Under the pieces are notes generated by a model. The model was not told the origin of the DNA. It worked only from the letters and a program-made list of their open reading frames with translations, and did no database searches. DNA of 64,000 bases from Myxococcales bacterium (GTDB lineage Bacteria; Myxococcota_A; Polyangia; Nannocystales; Nannocystaceae): the NCBI GenBank assembly GCA_020633295.1, contig JACKDW010000012.1, positions 189,248 to 253,247 of the forward strand. The letters run 5' to 3'. The stretch's first letter is position 1. The number at the start of each line of letters is the position of its first letter. The position numbers were made by a program, and so were the translations under genes. Of the stretch, positions 9,417 to 17,808 are shown in pieces.

Positions 9417-9983
9417 GTGTCACGCGCGCGAGTGTTCATCGCCACCTCCCTCGACGGCTTCATCGCCGGGCCCGACGACGACCTCTCCTGGCTCCCGGAG
9501 CCCGACGCGGACGAGCCCACGGACTTCGGCTTCCCCGCGTTCTTCGACCAGGTCGGCGCGCTGCTCATGGGGCGCCGCACGCACGACGTCGTGGCCGGCT
9601 TCGACGTCGAGTGGCCCTACGGCGACCGCCCCGTGCTCGTCGCGACCCGGCGCCCGCTGACGCCCGCGCACGCCAACGTGCGCGCCGTCACCGGCACGAT
9701 CGCCGAGATGGTCGCGCGCGCGCGCGAGGCCGCCGGGGGTCGCGACGTCTACGTCGACGGCGGCGCGTTGATCCGCTCCGCGCTCGAGGCTGAGCTCATC
9801 GACCTCCTCGAGATCAGCGTCGTCCCCGTGATCCTCGGCGCCGGCACGCCGCTGTTCGCCGGCGCCGCGCGTCGGCACGACCTCGAGCTCGTCGAGAGCG
9901 CGCCGATCGGCGCCGGGCTCGTCAAGCTCACCTATCGCCCCCGTCGCCCCGCGAGCGCCGCCCGCAGCAGCGCCTCGAGCTGA
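9417..9983 (+). CDS. Dihydrofolate-reductase-like / RibD C-terminal family reductase
   Basis: A 188-residue protein starting at GTG 9417, immediately before the conserved VFIATSLDGFIAGPDDDLSWL strand. Other family marks are ALLMGRRTHDVVAGF, the RPVLVATRRPL strand, DVYVDGGALIRSALEAELIDLLEISVVPVILGAG and a C-terminal GLVKLTYRPR. This is the YyaP/YwjB branch of NADPH-dependent reductases; the substrate is unknown. The 3' end overlaps the convergent gene at 9932 by about 50 bases. Confidence 0.9.
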   Translation: MSRARVFIATSLDGFIAGPDDDLSWLPEPDADEPTDFGFPAFFDQVGALLMGRRTHDVVAGFDVEWPYGDRPVLVATRRPLTPAHANVRAVTGTIAEMVARAREAAGGRDVYVDGGALIRSALEAELIDLLEISVVPVILGAGTPLFAGAARRHDLELVESAPIGAGLVKLTYRPRRPASAARSSASS

Positions 9984-10423
9984 TCGAGGTGCTCGCGCAG
10001 CGCGTCGCGGCGGCCCGCGGCGACGAGCTGGCCGACGCGCCCGAACGCCGTGTCCGGGTGGGCGCACGAGCGCGCGCCTTGCCGCTGGCCGACCGGGCAG
10101 CGCGCGCACTCAAAGGCCACGCGGTCGCACAGCGGCGCGGCGCAGACCAGCGGGTCGAAGCCCGCCGGCCAGTCGTCGGCGTTCCACACATCACCTGTCT
10201 CTCGAACCATGCGAACGAGACGGGCCCAGCGCTCGTCGTCCGCGAGCTCGCGCCGCAGGCCGGCGAGCTGCGCCAGCGCGCCCCGCAGCGCCGCCGGCTC
10301 GTCGCCGCCCTCCTCGCGGTAGCGGCGGATGATCTGGGTCGACGGCACGAGCCGCGGGCCTGGCTCGGCGCGCGCGCCAACCTGCTCCTCGAGGACGTCG
10401 CGCAGCCAGCGGATGAACCCCAC
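9932..10423 (-). CDS. Small Cys-rich protein of unknown function
   Basis: About 163 residues from a GTG at 10423 (GFIRWLRDVLEEQVG). The frame stays open further upstream, but that part is only Arg/Pro-rich sequence inside the promoter of the divergent gene. The central part has cysteines spaced as C-x5-C-x7-C-x2-C followed by another Cys-Ala-His (CAAPLCDRVAFECARCPVGQ then SCAHP), which could bind a metal. The C-terminus is a Leu/Ala-rich amphipathic helix. No family is recognised. The stop codon lies inside the 3' end of the convergent reductase gene. Confidence 0.6.
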   Translation of the reverse strand: MGFIRWLRDVLEEQVGARAEPGPRLVPSTQIIRRYREEGGDEPAALRGALAQLAGLRRELADDERWARLVRMVRETGDVWNADDWPAGFDPLVCAAPLCDRVAFECARCPVGQRQGARSCAHPDTAFGRVGQLVAAGRRDALREHLDQLEALLRAALAGRRGR

Positions 10424-10562
10424 CGCCCGAGTATATGGCAGCTCTCGCGGCCCGCGGCGGCGCGTGTATCGACACGGACGCGCGCGCCGAGACGCTCGAG
10501 GCGCGCGGCGGCGTCCGCATCGGCGCGTTGACTTCCCGCGGTGTGTCGATGACGATCGCCGC

Positions 10563-12302
10563 ATGCATGGGTCTACACGCACCGCGCTCCTGCGCGTCGT
10601 CGTCGCCGCGGGCGGCCTCGCGGCGCTCTCGTCCTGCGGCGACAACGACGGCGGCACCGCCAGCGACGCGTCCGCGAGCTCCGTCGGCACGGAGCTCACC
10701 GTCGCCCAGACCAGCGCGCCTACGACGTCGGCGAGCTCCGGGGGCGCGACCGCGGGGACCACCGCGGGCGGTCAGACGGGCGGCGCGACGACCGACGGCG
10801 TGGCGACCAGCGACGGCACGGGCGGGATCAAGTTCGACGTCGGCGACGACGCCGACCTCGGCGACACCGGGCGCCCGGTCGACATGTGCAAGGTCCACGA
10901 CGACATGGACGCCGTGGGCGACTGCGAGGAGGAGGCGCCGCCCGACAGCTTCGAGCCCGAGGTCGAGTGGAGCTTCACCGACCCCATCGAGCCCTACAGC
11001 TACGTCACGCCGCTGGTCGCCAACCTCACCGACGACGACGACAACGGCGAGATCGACCTCTGCGACACGCCCGACGTGATCGCGGTGTTCGGCGTCAACC
11101 CAAGCTACCCCGGCGCGCCCGGTCACGTCTACGTGCTCGACGGCGCCACCGGCAGCCTCCACTACTCCACCGCGGACGCGGTCGACGGCACCTTCACCCC
11201 GGCGATCGGCGACATCGACAACGACGGGATGTCGGAGATCGTCACCGCGACGCCGAGCGGCAGCATGATCGCGTTCGAGCACGACGGCACGAAGAAGTGG
11301 GAGAAGCCGGCGACCTGGCAGATCGGTCAGCTCTATAACCAGGACCTGCGCTACTCCTGCGCCGCCTCGCTCGCCGACCTCGACGCCGACGGCGACGTCG
11401 AGATCATCGCCGCCAACCACGTCTTCGACCACAACGGCGATCTCGTCGTCACGCTGCCGCAGGTCGCCGGCCAGTGGGGGGCGACGACCGCCGCGGATCT
11501 CGACGACGACGGCGACCTCGAGGTCGTGCTCGGGCACGCCGCCTACCACCACGACGGCGCGCCGTACTACCTCACCGAGCTCAAGGCCGGCTACCCGCAG
11601 GTCGCCGACCTCGACGGCGACGGGCGCCCCGAGATCCTGCTGACGACCGTCAACGGCGTCTCGCTGCTCGAGCACGACGGCACGATCGTCTACCAGGACC
11701 TGCGCCCGACCGGCGACCCGCCGGGCGGGACCAACTGGCACCGCCCCGCGACCATCCACGACTTCGACGGCGACGGCGAGCCCGAGTTCGCGGTCAGCTC
11801 CGCCAACAACTACACCGTCTACGAGAGCGACGCGACGATCGTCTGGCAGGCGCCGATCTCCGATCTCTCCGGCATCGCGGCCGGCACCGCGTTTGACTTC
11901 CTCGGCGACGGCGTGGCCGAGGCCATGTACGCCGACGAGCAGACGCTCTACGTGTTCGACGGCGCCGGCGCGCCGCTGCTGCAGGTCTCGCGCAAGAGCG
12001 GCACGCTCAGCGAGTACCCGACCGTCGCCGACATCGACAACGACGGCTCCGCCGAGATCTTGGTGGTCTCCAACGGTCACCTCGGCGGCGGCGACCCGGG
12101 CATCCAGGTGTTCCGCGACGTCGAGGAGCGCTGGATCCAGGCCCGCCGGATCTGGAACCAGCACGCCTATCACGTCACCAACGTGCGCGAGGACGGCACG
12201 ATCCCGCAGTTCGAGCCGCAGAGCTGGAAGCTCAACAACACGTTCCGGACCAACGCGCAGATCGAGGGCGGCGGCATCTGCATCCCCGTGCCGCCCGGGT
12301 AG
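10563..12302 (+). CDS. FG-GAP/VCBS repeat surface lipoprotein
   Basis: A 579-residue protein. The ATG at 10563 gives a compact signal peptide with lipobox LSSC (AAGGLAALSSCGDND); an ATG four bases later is out of frame. A Thr/Ser/Gly/Ala linker of about 80 residues follows. The body is a series of Asp-rich repeats (IGDIDNDGMSEIVTA, LADLDADGDVEIIAA, AADLDDDGDLEVVLG, VADLDGDGRPEILLT, IHDFDGDGEPEFAVS, VADIDNDGSAEILVV), each a calcium-binding FG-GAP/VCBS blade. The C-terminal segment RRIWNQHAYHVTNVREDG is seen in many myxobacterial proteins of this type. A cell-surface adhesive or scaffolding role is inferred. Confidence 0.85.
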   Translation: MHGSTRTALLRVVVAAGGLAALSSCGDNDGGTASDASASSVGTELTVAQTSAPTTSASSGGATAGTTAGGQTGGATTDGVATSDGTGGIKFDVGDDADLGDTGRPVDMCKVHDDMDAVGDCEEEAPPDSFEPEVEWSFTDPIEPYSYVTPLVANLTDDDDNGEIDLCDTPDVIAVFGVNPSYPGAPGHVYVLDGATGSLHYSTADAVDGTFTPAIGDIDNDGMSEIVTATPSGSMIAFEHDGTKKWEKPATWQIGQLYNQDLRYSCAASLADLDADGDVEIIAANHVFDHNGDLVVTLPQVAGQWGATTAADLDDDGDLEVVLGHAAYHHDGAPYYLTELKAGYPQVADLDGDGRPEILLTTVNGVSLLEHDGTIVYQDLRPTGDPPGGTNWHRPATIHDFDGDGEPEFAVSSANNYTVYESDATIVWQAPISDLSGIAAGTAFDFLGDGVAEAMYADEQTLYVFDGAGAPLLQVSRKSGTLSEYPTVADIDNDGSAEILVVSNGHLGGGDPGIQVFRDVEERWIQARRIWNQHAYHVTNVREDGTIPQFEPQSWKLNNTFRTNAQIEGGGICIPVPPG

Positions 12303-12457
12303 ACGACGCGCTCGCGACCTGCGCGAGCGCCAGTCTGGTGATTCGCTCGACCCGCACGCCGCCGCCGATACCGCGAACGAGCAAGGCGTCAATCACCGAG
12401 GAGTCGACATGCGCGCATTCGTCCATAGGAACGCGACGCGATCGATCGGGGCACGTC

Positions 12458-12985
12458 TCAGCCGCCGAAGGACGCGCTGGCGTTCGCGCGGAACTCGAGC
12501 TTCCCGTTGAACTCGGACTGCAGCTTGGCCTGCTCGTCCTCACCCTCGTTGAGATAGTAGAAATACAGCTCGACCCGGCGGTTCTTCGCGCGCCCCTCCT
12601 TGGTGCTGTTGGTCTCCGTGGGCCGCTCCTCGCCGTGAAACGCGACCTTGGTGCGGGGGCGCGCGGCCGGGACCGCGTCGTTGAGGATGCGCTCGATCTC
12701 GCTGGCGCGCTTGAACGCGAGCTCGCGGTTGGACTCGACGGAGCCCACCGAGTCGGTGTGGCCGACCACGAGCACGTGCAGCGACTCGTCGTGCTGCATG
12801 AGCTCCGCGACGCGGCCGAGCTCAAAGTAGTCCTCGCCGCCGCGCGGCTCGTACTTCGCGGAGTCGAAATAGACGTTCTTGGAGCCGGGCGCCTCGGGCT
12901 CATCGGGCCCGCCCTGGGCGGCGCACGCGGCGTTCATCGCCATGAATGACAGCATCAGCACACCCAGACGAATGACGCGGTTCAT
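12458..12985 (-). CDS. OmpA-family peptidoglycan-binding lipoprotein
   Basis: A 175-residue protein. The signal MNRVIRLGVLMLSFMAMNAA is followed directly by Cys, a likely lipidation site. The rest is an OmpA C-terminal domain: VYFDSAKYEP, LHVLVVGHTDSVGSVESNREL, FKRASEIERIL, and NRRVELYFYY near the end, the segments that hold meso-diaminopimelate in OmpA/Pal proteins. It would anchor the outer membrane to peptidoglycan. It is convergent with the FG-GAP gene and has no operon partner. Confidence 0.88.
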   Translation of the reverse strand: MNRVIRLGVLMLSFMAMNAACAAQGGPDEPEAPGSKNVYFDSAKYEPRGGEDYFELGRVAELMQHDESLHVLVVGHTDSVGSVESNRELAFKRASEIERILNDAVPAARPRTKVAFHGEERPTETNSTKEGRAKNRRVELYFYYLNEGEDEQAKLQSEFNGKLEFRANASASFGG

Positions 12986-13334
12986 GCGCGGAATCGTACA
13001 CCTCGCCGTTCAGCTGTCAATGTGCCCTGGAAAAGGTCACAGGTTCGAATCACAGGACTTGGCGGCATCGGAGGGGATCGGCAGGAGCGCGCAGTCTATT
13101 CGCGCGCCCCGCCTGACGACACCGTAGCGGACCCTACTTTGTACACAGCTCGTATTCGCGGGTGTAATCGCAGGTGCACCCATTGTTGTCTCGACATGAA
13201 CCGGCGTCGCTCCGCGGGAGAATGGCGCGAGCTCGGCGAGCGCTCCTGGGCGCGACGCACGGGCCCAGGGGACGACGATCGCGGGCGCGGAGGGGGCGAG
13301 CGCGCGGCGGCCTTCGTCTGCTACCGTTGCTGCG
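12986..13334. other. Intergenic stretch with a tRNA 3'-half-like fragment
   Basis: No convincing reading frame. It includes the promoter of the OmpA gene. Around 13035-13056 is aaggtcacaggttcgaatc, which looks like the end of an anticodon-variable region plus T loop of a tRNA, but the 3' side of the T stem does not pair and no acceptor follows. It may be a relic of a tRNA gene or an integration site. The rest shows nothing recognisable. Confidence 0.4.
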
Positions 13335-14249
13335 GTGACGAGACCGCTCGCCTCGGCCTGCGTCGATGTCTGCCGGGAGCTTCTGGCGGGTGAGCCCGAG
13401 ATGCTCGCCGACTTCGACGCGATCTTCACGGACGCCGGGACGCGCTGGGACCGACTCCCCACCGATCTTCGGCTCGGCCTCGCCGACATCGTCTGGGAGC
13501 GTCTGGGCGAGCGCGGCCTCGCCCCCGAGCCCGAGCCGAGCGCGCGCGGCTTCATCCGCAGGACCGAGCTGCGCTGCCCGACCTGCGGCGGGGCTCCTCC
13601 GGACCCGTGGTGGGATCGCTGCGAGGAGTGCGTCGACACCGGCTGGGTCCGCCAGGAAGCGCGAGTCGGCGAGCCTCCGACGCTGTGCGCCGCGCTCACG
13701 CTGGCGAGTCTCCCCATGCTCGCGCTCGAGGCCAACGCCCGCGAGGCCGCCGCGGCGCTGTGGCCCTGGCGCGGCCGTCGAGGTGGAATCCCGCGCGCGA
13801 GCGATCCGCCGACGGCGGTCGCCTGGCGCGTGCACGAGGGCGACGGCCCGCTGCTGCTGATGCGCGGGACCGAGGCGCTGTGCCCCCTCCTCTTCGAGGC
13901 GCTCGCGCGCGCCGCCCTCGACCGCCGCGGCTACGATCGCGCCAATCTCCTCACGCCTCGCGCCCAGGTGGACTACCAATACCGGCGTCAGCGCCAGTGG
14001 GAGCCCGCGCCACAGGCGGATCGCGCGGCCGCGGAGCTCTACGCCGCGCTCCAGGCGAGCGGCGAGACGGTCGGGCCCAACGGCCTCCACGGCGCGCTCC
14101 CAAGCCGCGGCCTTCGGGTGTTCGCGCCGATCGGCCGCCCGTGGTCCTCCTTGCCCAGCCCGTTCCCGTCGCTGCTCGAGCTGTGGGATCACGGCGTCGC
14201 CGTCGAGCGCCTCGGCGCGAGCACGATCGTCCTGGCGCTCGCGCCCTGA
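13335..14249 (+). CDS. Unknown protein with CxxC...CxxC zinc-ribbon-like motif
   Basis: A 304-residue protein from a GTG. Residues about 79-98 carry CPTCGGAPPDPWWDRCEEC, two Cys pairs that would form a small zinc ribbon. The remainder is globular, with no signal peptide or membrane segment, so it is cytoplasmic. Conserved-looking stretches are LRLGLADIVWERL near the start and GSTIVLAL-like strands at the end. I do not recognise the family. The next gene follows 81 bases later on the same strand with the same kind of GTG start, so the two may form a pair. Confidence 0.65.
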   Translation: MTRPLASACVDVCRELLAGEPEMLADFDAIFTDAGTRWDRLPTDLRLGLADIVWERLGERGLAPEPEPSARGFIRRTELRCPTCGGAPPDPWWDRCEECVDTGWVRQEARVGEPPTLCAALTLASLPMLALEANAREAAAALWPWRGRRGGIPRASDPPTAVAWRVHEGDGPLLLMRGTEALCPLLFEALARAALDRRGYDRANLLTPRAQVDYQYRRQRQWEPAPQADRAAAELYAALQASGETVGPNGLHGALPSRGLRVFAPIGRPWSSLPSPFPSLLELWDHGVAVERLGASTIVLALAP

Positions 14250-14330
14250 GCCCCAACGAGCGGCGCGCGATGTCGGCCCGCGAGCGCGACGCTCCCACCG
14301 CGTCGCGCGACCACGCTATCCTCAACGCCG

Positions 14331-15020
14331 GTGACCGAGCGCTCCGCGTCGCTGACCGCCGCCATCGCGGCGCTGTACGAGACCTTCGCGCCCTACCGCC
14401 TGGAGGACCCCGCGAGGGCCGGGTTCTTCGACTTCGGGCCCAACGAGCGGGAGCTACGCGCGATCTCGGGACCGCTTCGCGACATCCCGGCGGAGGTCGT
14501 TCGAACCATGGAATTCTACGCGCCCGACTGGCGCAGCTGGGGGAGCGAGGCCGAGGTCAAGTACGTGCTGCCGCGCGTGCTGGAGTGCTTGGCCTTGCGC
14601 CCCGAGCTGCTCGGCTACCCGAGCACGATGAGCCTGTTCAAGCACAAGCTCCGCCGAGGGCTCACGCTCGCGGGCGTCGGCTTGCGGCCCCACGAGCGCG
14701 AGCCCGTGGCCCGCTTCTTGGAGCTGCTGCTCGAGCACCAAGCGACGCTGTCCGGCGCGTCGGAGCGCCGCGAGCTGGGCTACCTCGTCGAGGCCCTGGT
14801 CGAGCTGCGCTTCGACGACGCGCGCGCCCTGGCGGCGCTCGACCGGCACCCCGCGCAGCACGGGCCTGTGGCCGACGCGCTGCTCGAGCATTTTCGGGTG
14901 CGAGACGCGGACGAGACGCCCCGCGGCGTGTTCTGCGAGCACGAGGCGGGCCTGCGGGTCTACACCGACTGGGCGCTCGAGCGTTGGCGCGCGGCGGGCG
15001 GGTGGGACGCGGGCTGGTAG
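14331..15020 (+). CDS. Conserved-looking cytoplasmic protein of unknown function
   Basis: A 229-residue soluble protein from a GTG. It begins with LTAAIAALYETFAPYRLEDPARAGFFDFGPNE and contains WRSWGSEAEVKYVLPRVLECLA, a pattern I associate with small uncharacterised proteins of myxobacteria and other predatory or complex bacteria. It is mostly helical with no cysteine motif, signal peptide or membrane segment. No function is proposed. It may be cotranscribed with the preceding zinc-ribbon gene. Confidence 0.65.
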   Translation: MTERSASLTAAIAALYETFAPYRLEDPARAGFFDFGPNERELRAISGPLRDIPAEVVRTMEFYAPDWRSWGSEAEVKYVLPRVLECLALRPELLGYPSTMSLFKHKLRRGLTLAGVGLRPHEREPVARFLELLLEHQATLSGASERRELGYLVEALVELRFDDARALAALDRHPAQHGPVADALLEHFRVRDADETPRGVFCEHEAGLRVYTDWALERWRAAGGWDAGW

Positions 15021-15234
15021 TCGCGGGCTCAGACTCGCCGCGACAACGCTCGCTTCCTGCTCGACCGCGCTTCAACGCGACGGGCTCGACCGAGGTCGCG
15101 TGGACCCGCACGAACGCCTGAGGCCCCGCCGCGACCTCGAGGCCGCGATACTCAGGGTACGAGGTGCGTCGCGGGTCGACGGAGCGTGCGCGGGCGGGGC
15201 CGGGCGCGACCGCGTCCCGCCCGGAGAAGTTTCT

Positions 15235-15260
15235 ATTGAAATATTTTAATATTTTTCAAT
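15235..15260. promoter_or_regulatory. AT-rich imperfect palindrome, likely ArsR-type operator
   Basis: A 26-base palindrome with 11 of 13 possible pairs (outer arms ATTGAAA / TTTCAAT, centre between 15247 and 15248). It lies 17 bases before the start of the winged-helix gene in an otherwise GC-rich region. Position, length and AT-richness fit the operator of an autoregulated ArsR-family repressor. Confidence 0.6.
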
Positions 15261-15277
15261 AATCAACGACGAGGCGA

Positions 15278-15967
15278 ATGACCCGCGCGAAGACCCTGTG
15301 GATCGACGACCCGGCGCAGCTCGAGGTGCTCGCGTCGCCCGTGCGTCAGGCGATCCTCGACCGCATCGAGGGCCTGGGGCCGCAGCCCGTGAAGGCGCTC
15401 GCCGCCTCGCTCGAGGTCGCCGCCGACTCGCTCTACTACCACGTGAAGAAGCTGCTCGCGGTCGGGCTGCTGGTGCAGCGCGGCGTGCAGGGCGACGGGC
15501 GCGAGGAGGAGGCGCTCTACGATCTCCCCGCGCGCCGCTGGCACATCCGCTATCGCCCCGAGGACCCGGCGCAGGCGCGCGCGCTCGGCAAGGTGACGGC
15601 CTCGATCCTGCGGCAGGCCGAGCGCGACTTCACGGCGGGGCTGGCGAGCGAGCAGGCGGTCACGCGCGGCGCCCTGCGCAACCTCTGGAGCCTGCGGCTC
15701 GAGGGCGCGCTGACGCGGGACGAGCTGCGCGCGCTCAACGGGCACCTGCAGGCGATCGTCGAGCTCCTGCGCAAGCCGGAGCGCGGCCGCGGCGGCGGGC
15801 TCTACGCCCTGTCCTGGGTGCTCGCGCCGGCGCGGGCGGGCGGGGGTCGACGCGCGGGCGCGCGGCGAGCTTCGGGGCGCGGGGACCGGGCGACGGCTCG
15901 GCCCGAGGCTGGTGGATCACGGCCCGCGGGCGCGAGGCGCCCGCGCCGGAGGAGTCGAGACGAGTGA
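15278..15967 (+). CDS. ArsR-like winged-helix transcriptional regulator
   Basis: A 229-residue protein. Residues about 14-75 form a winged helix (LEVLASPVRQAILDRIEGL, VKALAASLEVAADSLYYHVKKLLAVGLL, a basic wing), matching the ArsR/HTH_20 type with its LASPVRQ start and SLYYHVKKL recognition helix. A helical middle domain follows, and the last 55 residues are a basic Arg/Gly/Ala tail of doubtful structure. The stop codon overlaps the ATG of the M28 peptidase by one base (TGATG), so the two are translationally coupled. The palindrome at 15235 is the likely autoregulatory site. The inducer is unknown; no metal-binding Cys pair is visible. Confidence 0.85.
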   Translation: MTRAKTLWIDDPAQLEVLASPVRQAILDRIEGLGPQPVKALAASLEVAADSLYYHVKKLLAVGLLVQRGVQGDGREEEALYDLPARRWHIRYRPEDPAQARALGKVTASILRQAERDFTAGLASEQAVTRGALRNLWSLRLEGALTRDELRALNGHLQAIVELLRKPERGRGGGLYALSWVLAPARAGGGRRAGARRASGRGDRATARPEAGGSRPAGARRPRRRSRDE

Positions 15968-17721
15968 TGACGAGTCGAAGCGGGAGCCTGACGGCGGGCG
16001 CGGTGTTCGTGCTCGCGGGGATGATCAACCTGTCCTGTAAACCTGGTGGTGCGCGCCCGCCCGGGGACGTCGCGCGCGGGGACGCGACGTCCCCGGAGCG
16101 GGCGGCGGCGCCGGGTGACGCGCTCGAGCGCGGCCTCGCGACCATCGACGGCGAGCAGCTCGCCGCCCACGTCGCGGTGCTCGCCTCGGACGAGTTCGAG
16201 GGGCGCTTCCCGGGCAGCGCCGGCGAGATCAAGACGATCTCGTACCTCTCGGCCCAGCTCGCGCGCGTCGGCGTGGGCCCCGGCAACGGCGCGAGCTACC
16301 TGCAGGAGGTCCCGCTGGTGGCGACGACCGCCGCGGGGACTCACCGCGTCGCGATCCGGCGCGGGCCCAGGGCGCGCGCGCAGGCGCTCGACGTGCCCGG
16401 CGACGTGCTCGTCTCGAGCGAGCGCCCCCGCGAGCGGCTCACGCTCGAGGGCGCCGAGCTGGTGTTCGTCGGGCACGGCGTCGTCGCGCCCGAGTACGGC
16501 TGGGACGACTACGGCGACGTCGACGTGCGCGGGCGCGTGGTCTTGGTGCTCGGCGGTGATCCTGGCGCGGCGCGGGGAGACCCCGCGTTCTTCAAGGGGC
16601 GCGCCATGAGCCACTACGGGACGTTTGAGTACAAGAAGGACGAGGCGCGGCGGCGCGGCGCCGTCGGCGTGCTGGCGATCCACGCCGAGGACACCAGCGG
16701 CGTGCCGTGGAGCACCGTGGCGAGCGGCGCCGGCAAGACCAAGTACCGGCTCGCGAGCGCGAGCGCGTCCCTCGACCTGCAGGGCATCATCCGCGGGGCC
16801 AAGGTCGACGAGCTGATCGCGCTCGCGGGGCGTGACCCGGCGGCGCTGCGCGAGGCGGCGACGCAGCCGGGCTTTCGCGCCGCGCCGCTCGGGCTCACGC
16901 TCGACGCCGAGCTGCGTCACGAGATCGCGCCCGTGCGCTCGCACAACGTCGTCGGGCTGATCCGCGGCAGCCAGCGCCCGGACGAGTACGTCCTCTACAC
17001 CGCGCACTGGGATCACGTCGGCGTCGCCGAGCGCGATGACGGCGACGGTGACCGCGACCGCGTGTTTAACGGCGCGATCGACAACGCGACCGGGACGGCG
17101 GCGCTGCTCGAGCTCGCCGAGGCCTTCGCCGCGCTCGAGCGACCGCCGGCGCGCTCGATCGTGTTCTTGGCCACGACCGCGGAGGAGCAGGGGCTGCTCG
17201 GCGCCTCGCACTACGTCGACCACCCGCTGTTCCCGCTGCCGTCAACGGTCGGCGTCATCAACATGGACGCGCTGTTCCCCTTCGGCGAGACGCGCGGGAT
17301 GACCGTGGTCGCGCTCGGCAGCTCCGAGCTCGAGGAGTACATGGCCGAGGCCGCGAAGCGGGTCGACCGCGCGCTCTACCCCGATCCCTCGCCGGAGCTC
17401 GGCGCGTTCTTTCGCTCGGACCACTACCCCTTCGTCAAGCGCGGCGTGCCGGCGCTGTTCGCCGTCGGCGGGCCGTCGCCCGAACAGGCGACGGGCGAGT
17501 CCGCGCTGATCCAGCGCTTCATCCACTACCTGCAGACGGGCTACCACAAGCCCGCGGATGAATATGACCCGAAGACCTGGGACATGGCCGGCATCGTCCA
17601 GGACGTGATGATCTACTTCCACACGGGCTACCGCGTCGCGAGCGACACCCGCTTCCCCAATTGGTACGAGGGCAGCGAGTTTCGACCCCTGCGAGACGCC
17701 ATGCGCGCGGGCCTCGGATAG
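15967..17721 (+). CDS. M28-family zinc aminopeptidase with PA domain, lipoprotein
   Basis: A 584-residue protein. The signal VFVLAGMINLSCKPGG carries a lipobox. A protease-associated domain (FVGHGVVAPEYGWDDYGDVD to VLAIHAED) precedes the catalytic part. Zinc ligands of the family are visible: H347 and D349 region (TAHWDHVGV), D of FNGAIDNATGTAALLEL, E-E of TTAEEQGLLGASHYV, D of VGVINMDALFPFG, and H of FFRSDHYPFVKRGVPALF. Such enzymes release N-terminal residues from peptides, here probably on the cell surface or in the periplasm. The start codon overlaps the stop of the ArsR-like gene, so expression is tied to that regulator. Confidence 0.9.
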   Translation: MTSRSGSLTAGAVFVLAGMINLSCKPGGARPPGDVARGDATSPERAAAPGDALERGLATIDGEQLAAHVAVLASDEFEGRFPGSAGEIKTISYLSAQLARVGVGPGNGASYLQEVPLVATTAAGTHRVAIRRGPRARAQALDVPGDVLVSSERPRERLTLEGAELVFVGHGVVAPEYGWDDYGDVDVRGRVVLVLGGDPGAARGDPAFFKGRAMSHYGTFEYKKDEARRRGAVGVLAIHAEDTSGVPWSTVASGAGKTKYRLASASASLDLQGIIRGAKVDELIALAGRDPAALREAATQPGFRAAPLGLTLDAELRHEIAPVRSHNVVGLIRGSQRPDEYVLYTAHWDHVGVAERDDGDGDRDRVFNGAIDNATGTAALLELAEAFAALERPPARSIVFLATTAEEQGLLGASHYVDHPLFPLPSTVGVINMDALFPFGETRGMTVVALGSSELEEYMAEAAKRVDRALYPDPSPELGAFFRSDHYPFVKRGVPALFAVGGPSPEQATGESALIQRFIHYLQTGYHKPADEYDPKTWDMAGIVQDVMIYFHTGYRVASDTRFPNWYEGSEFRPLRDAMRAGLG

Positions 17722-17808
17722 CGCGTCCGGGTCCGCCGCGCGCCCGACGTCGCGCGGCCGTCCTTCGCCCTTGAACCGCGCCCGGCGAGGCGGCTATGAA
17801 CAGCCTCG

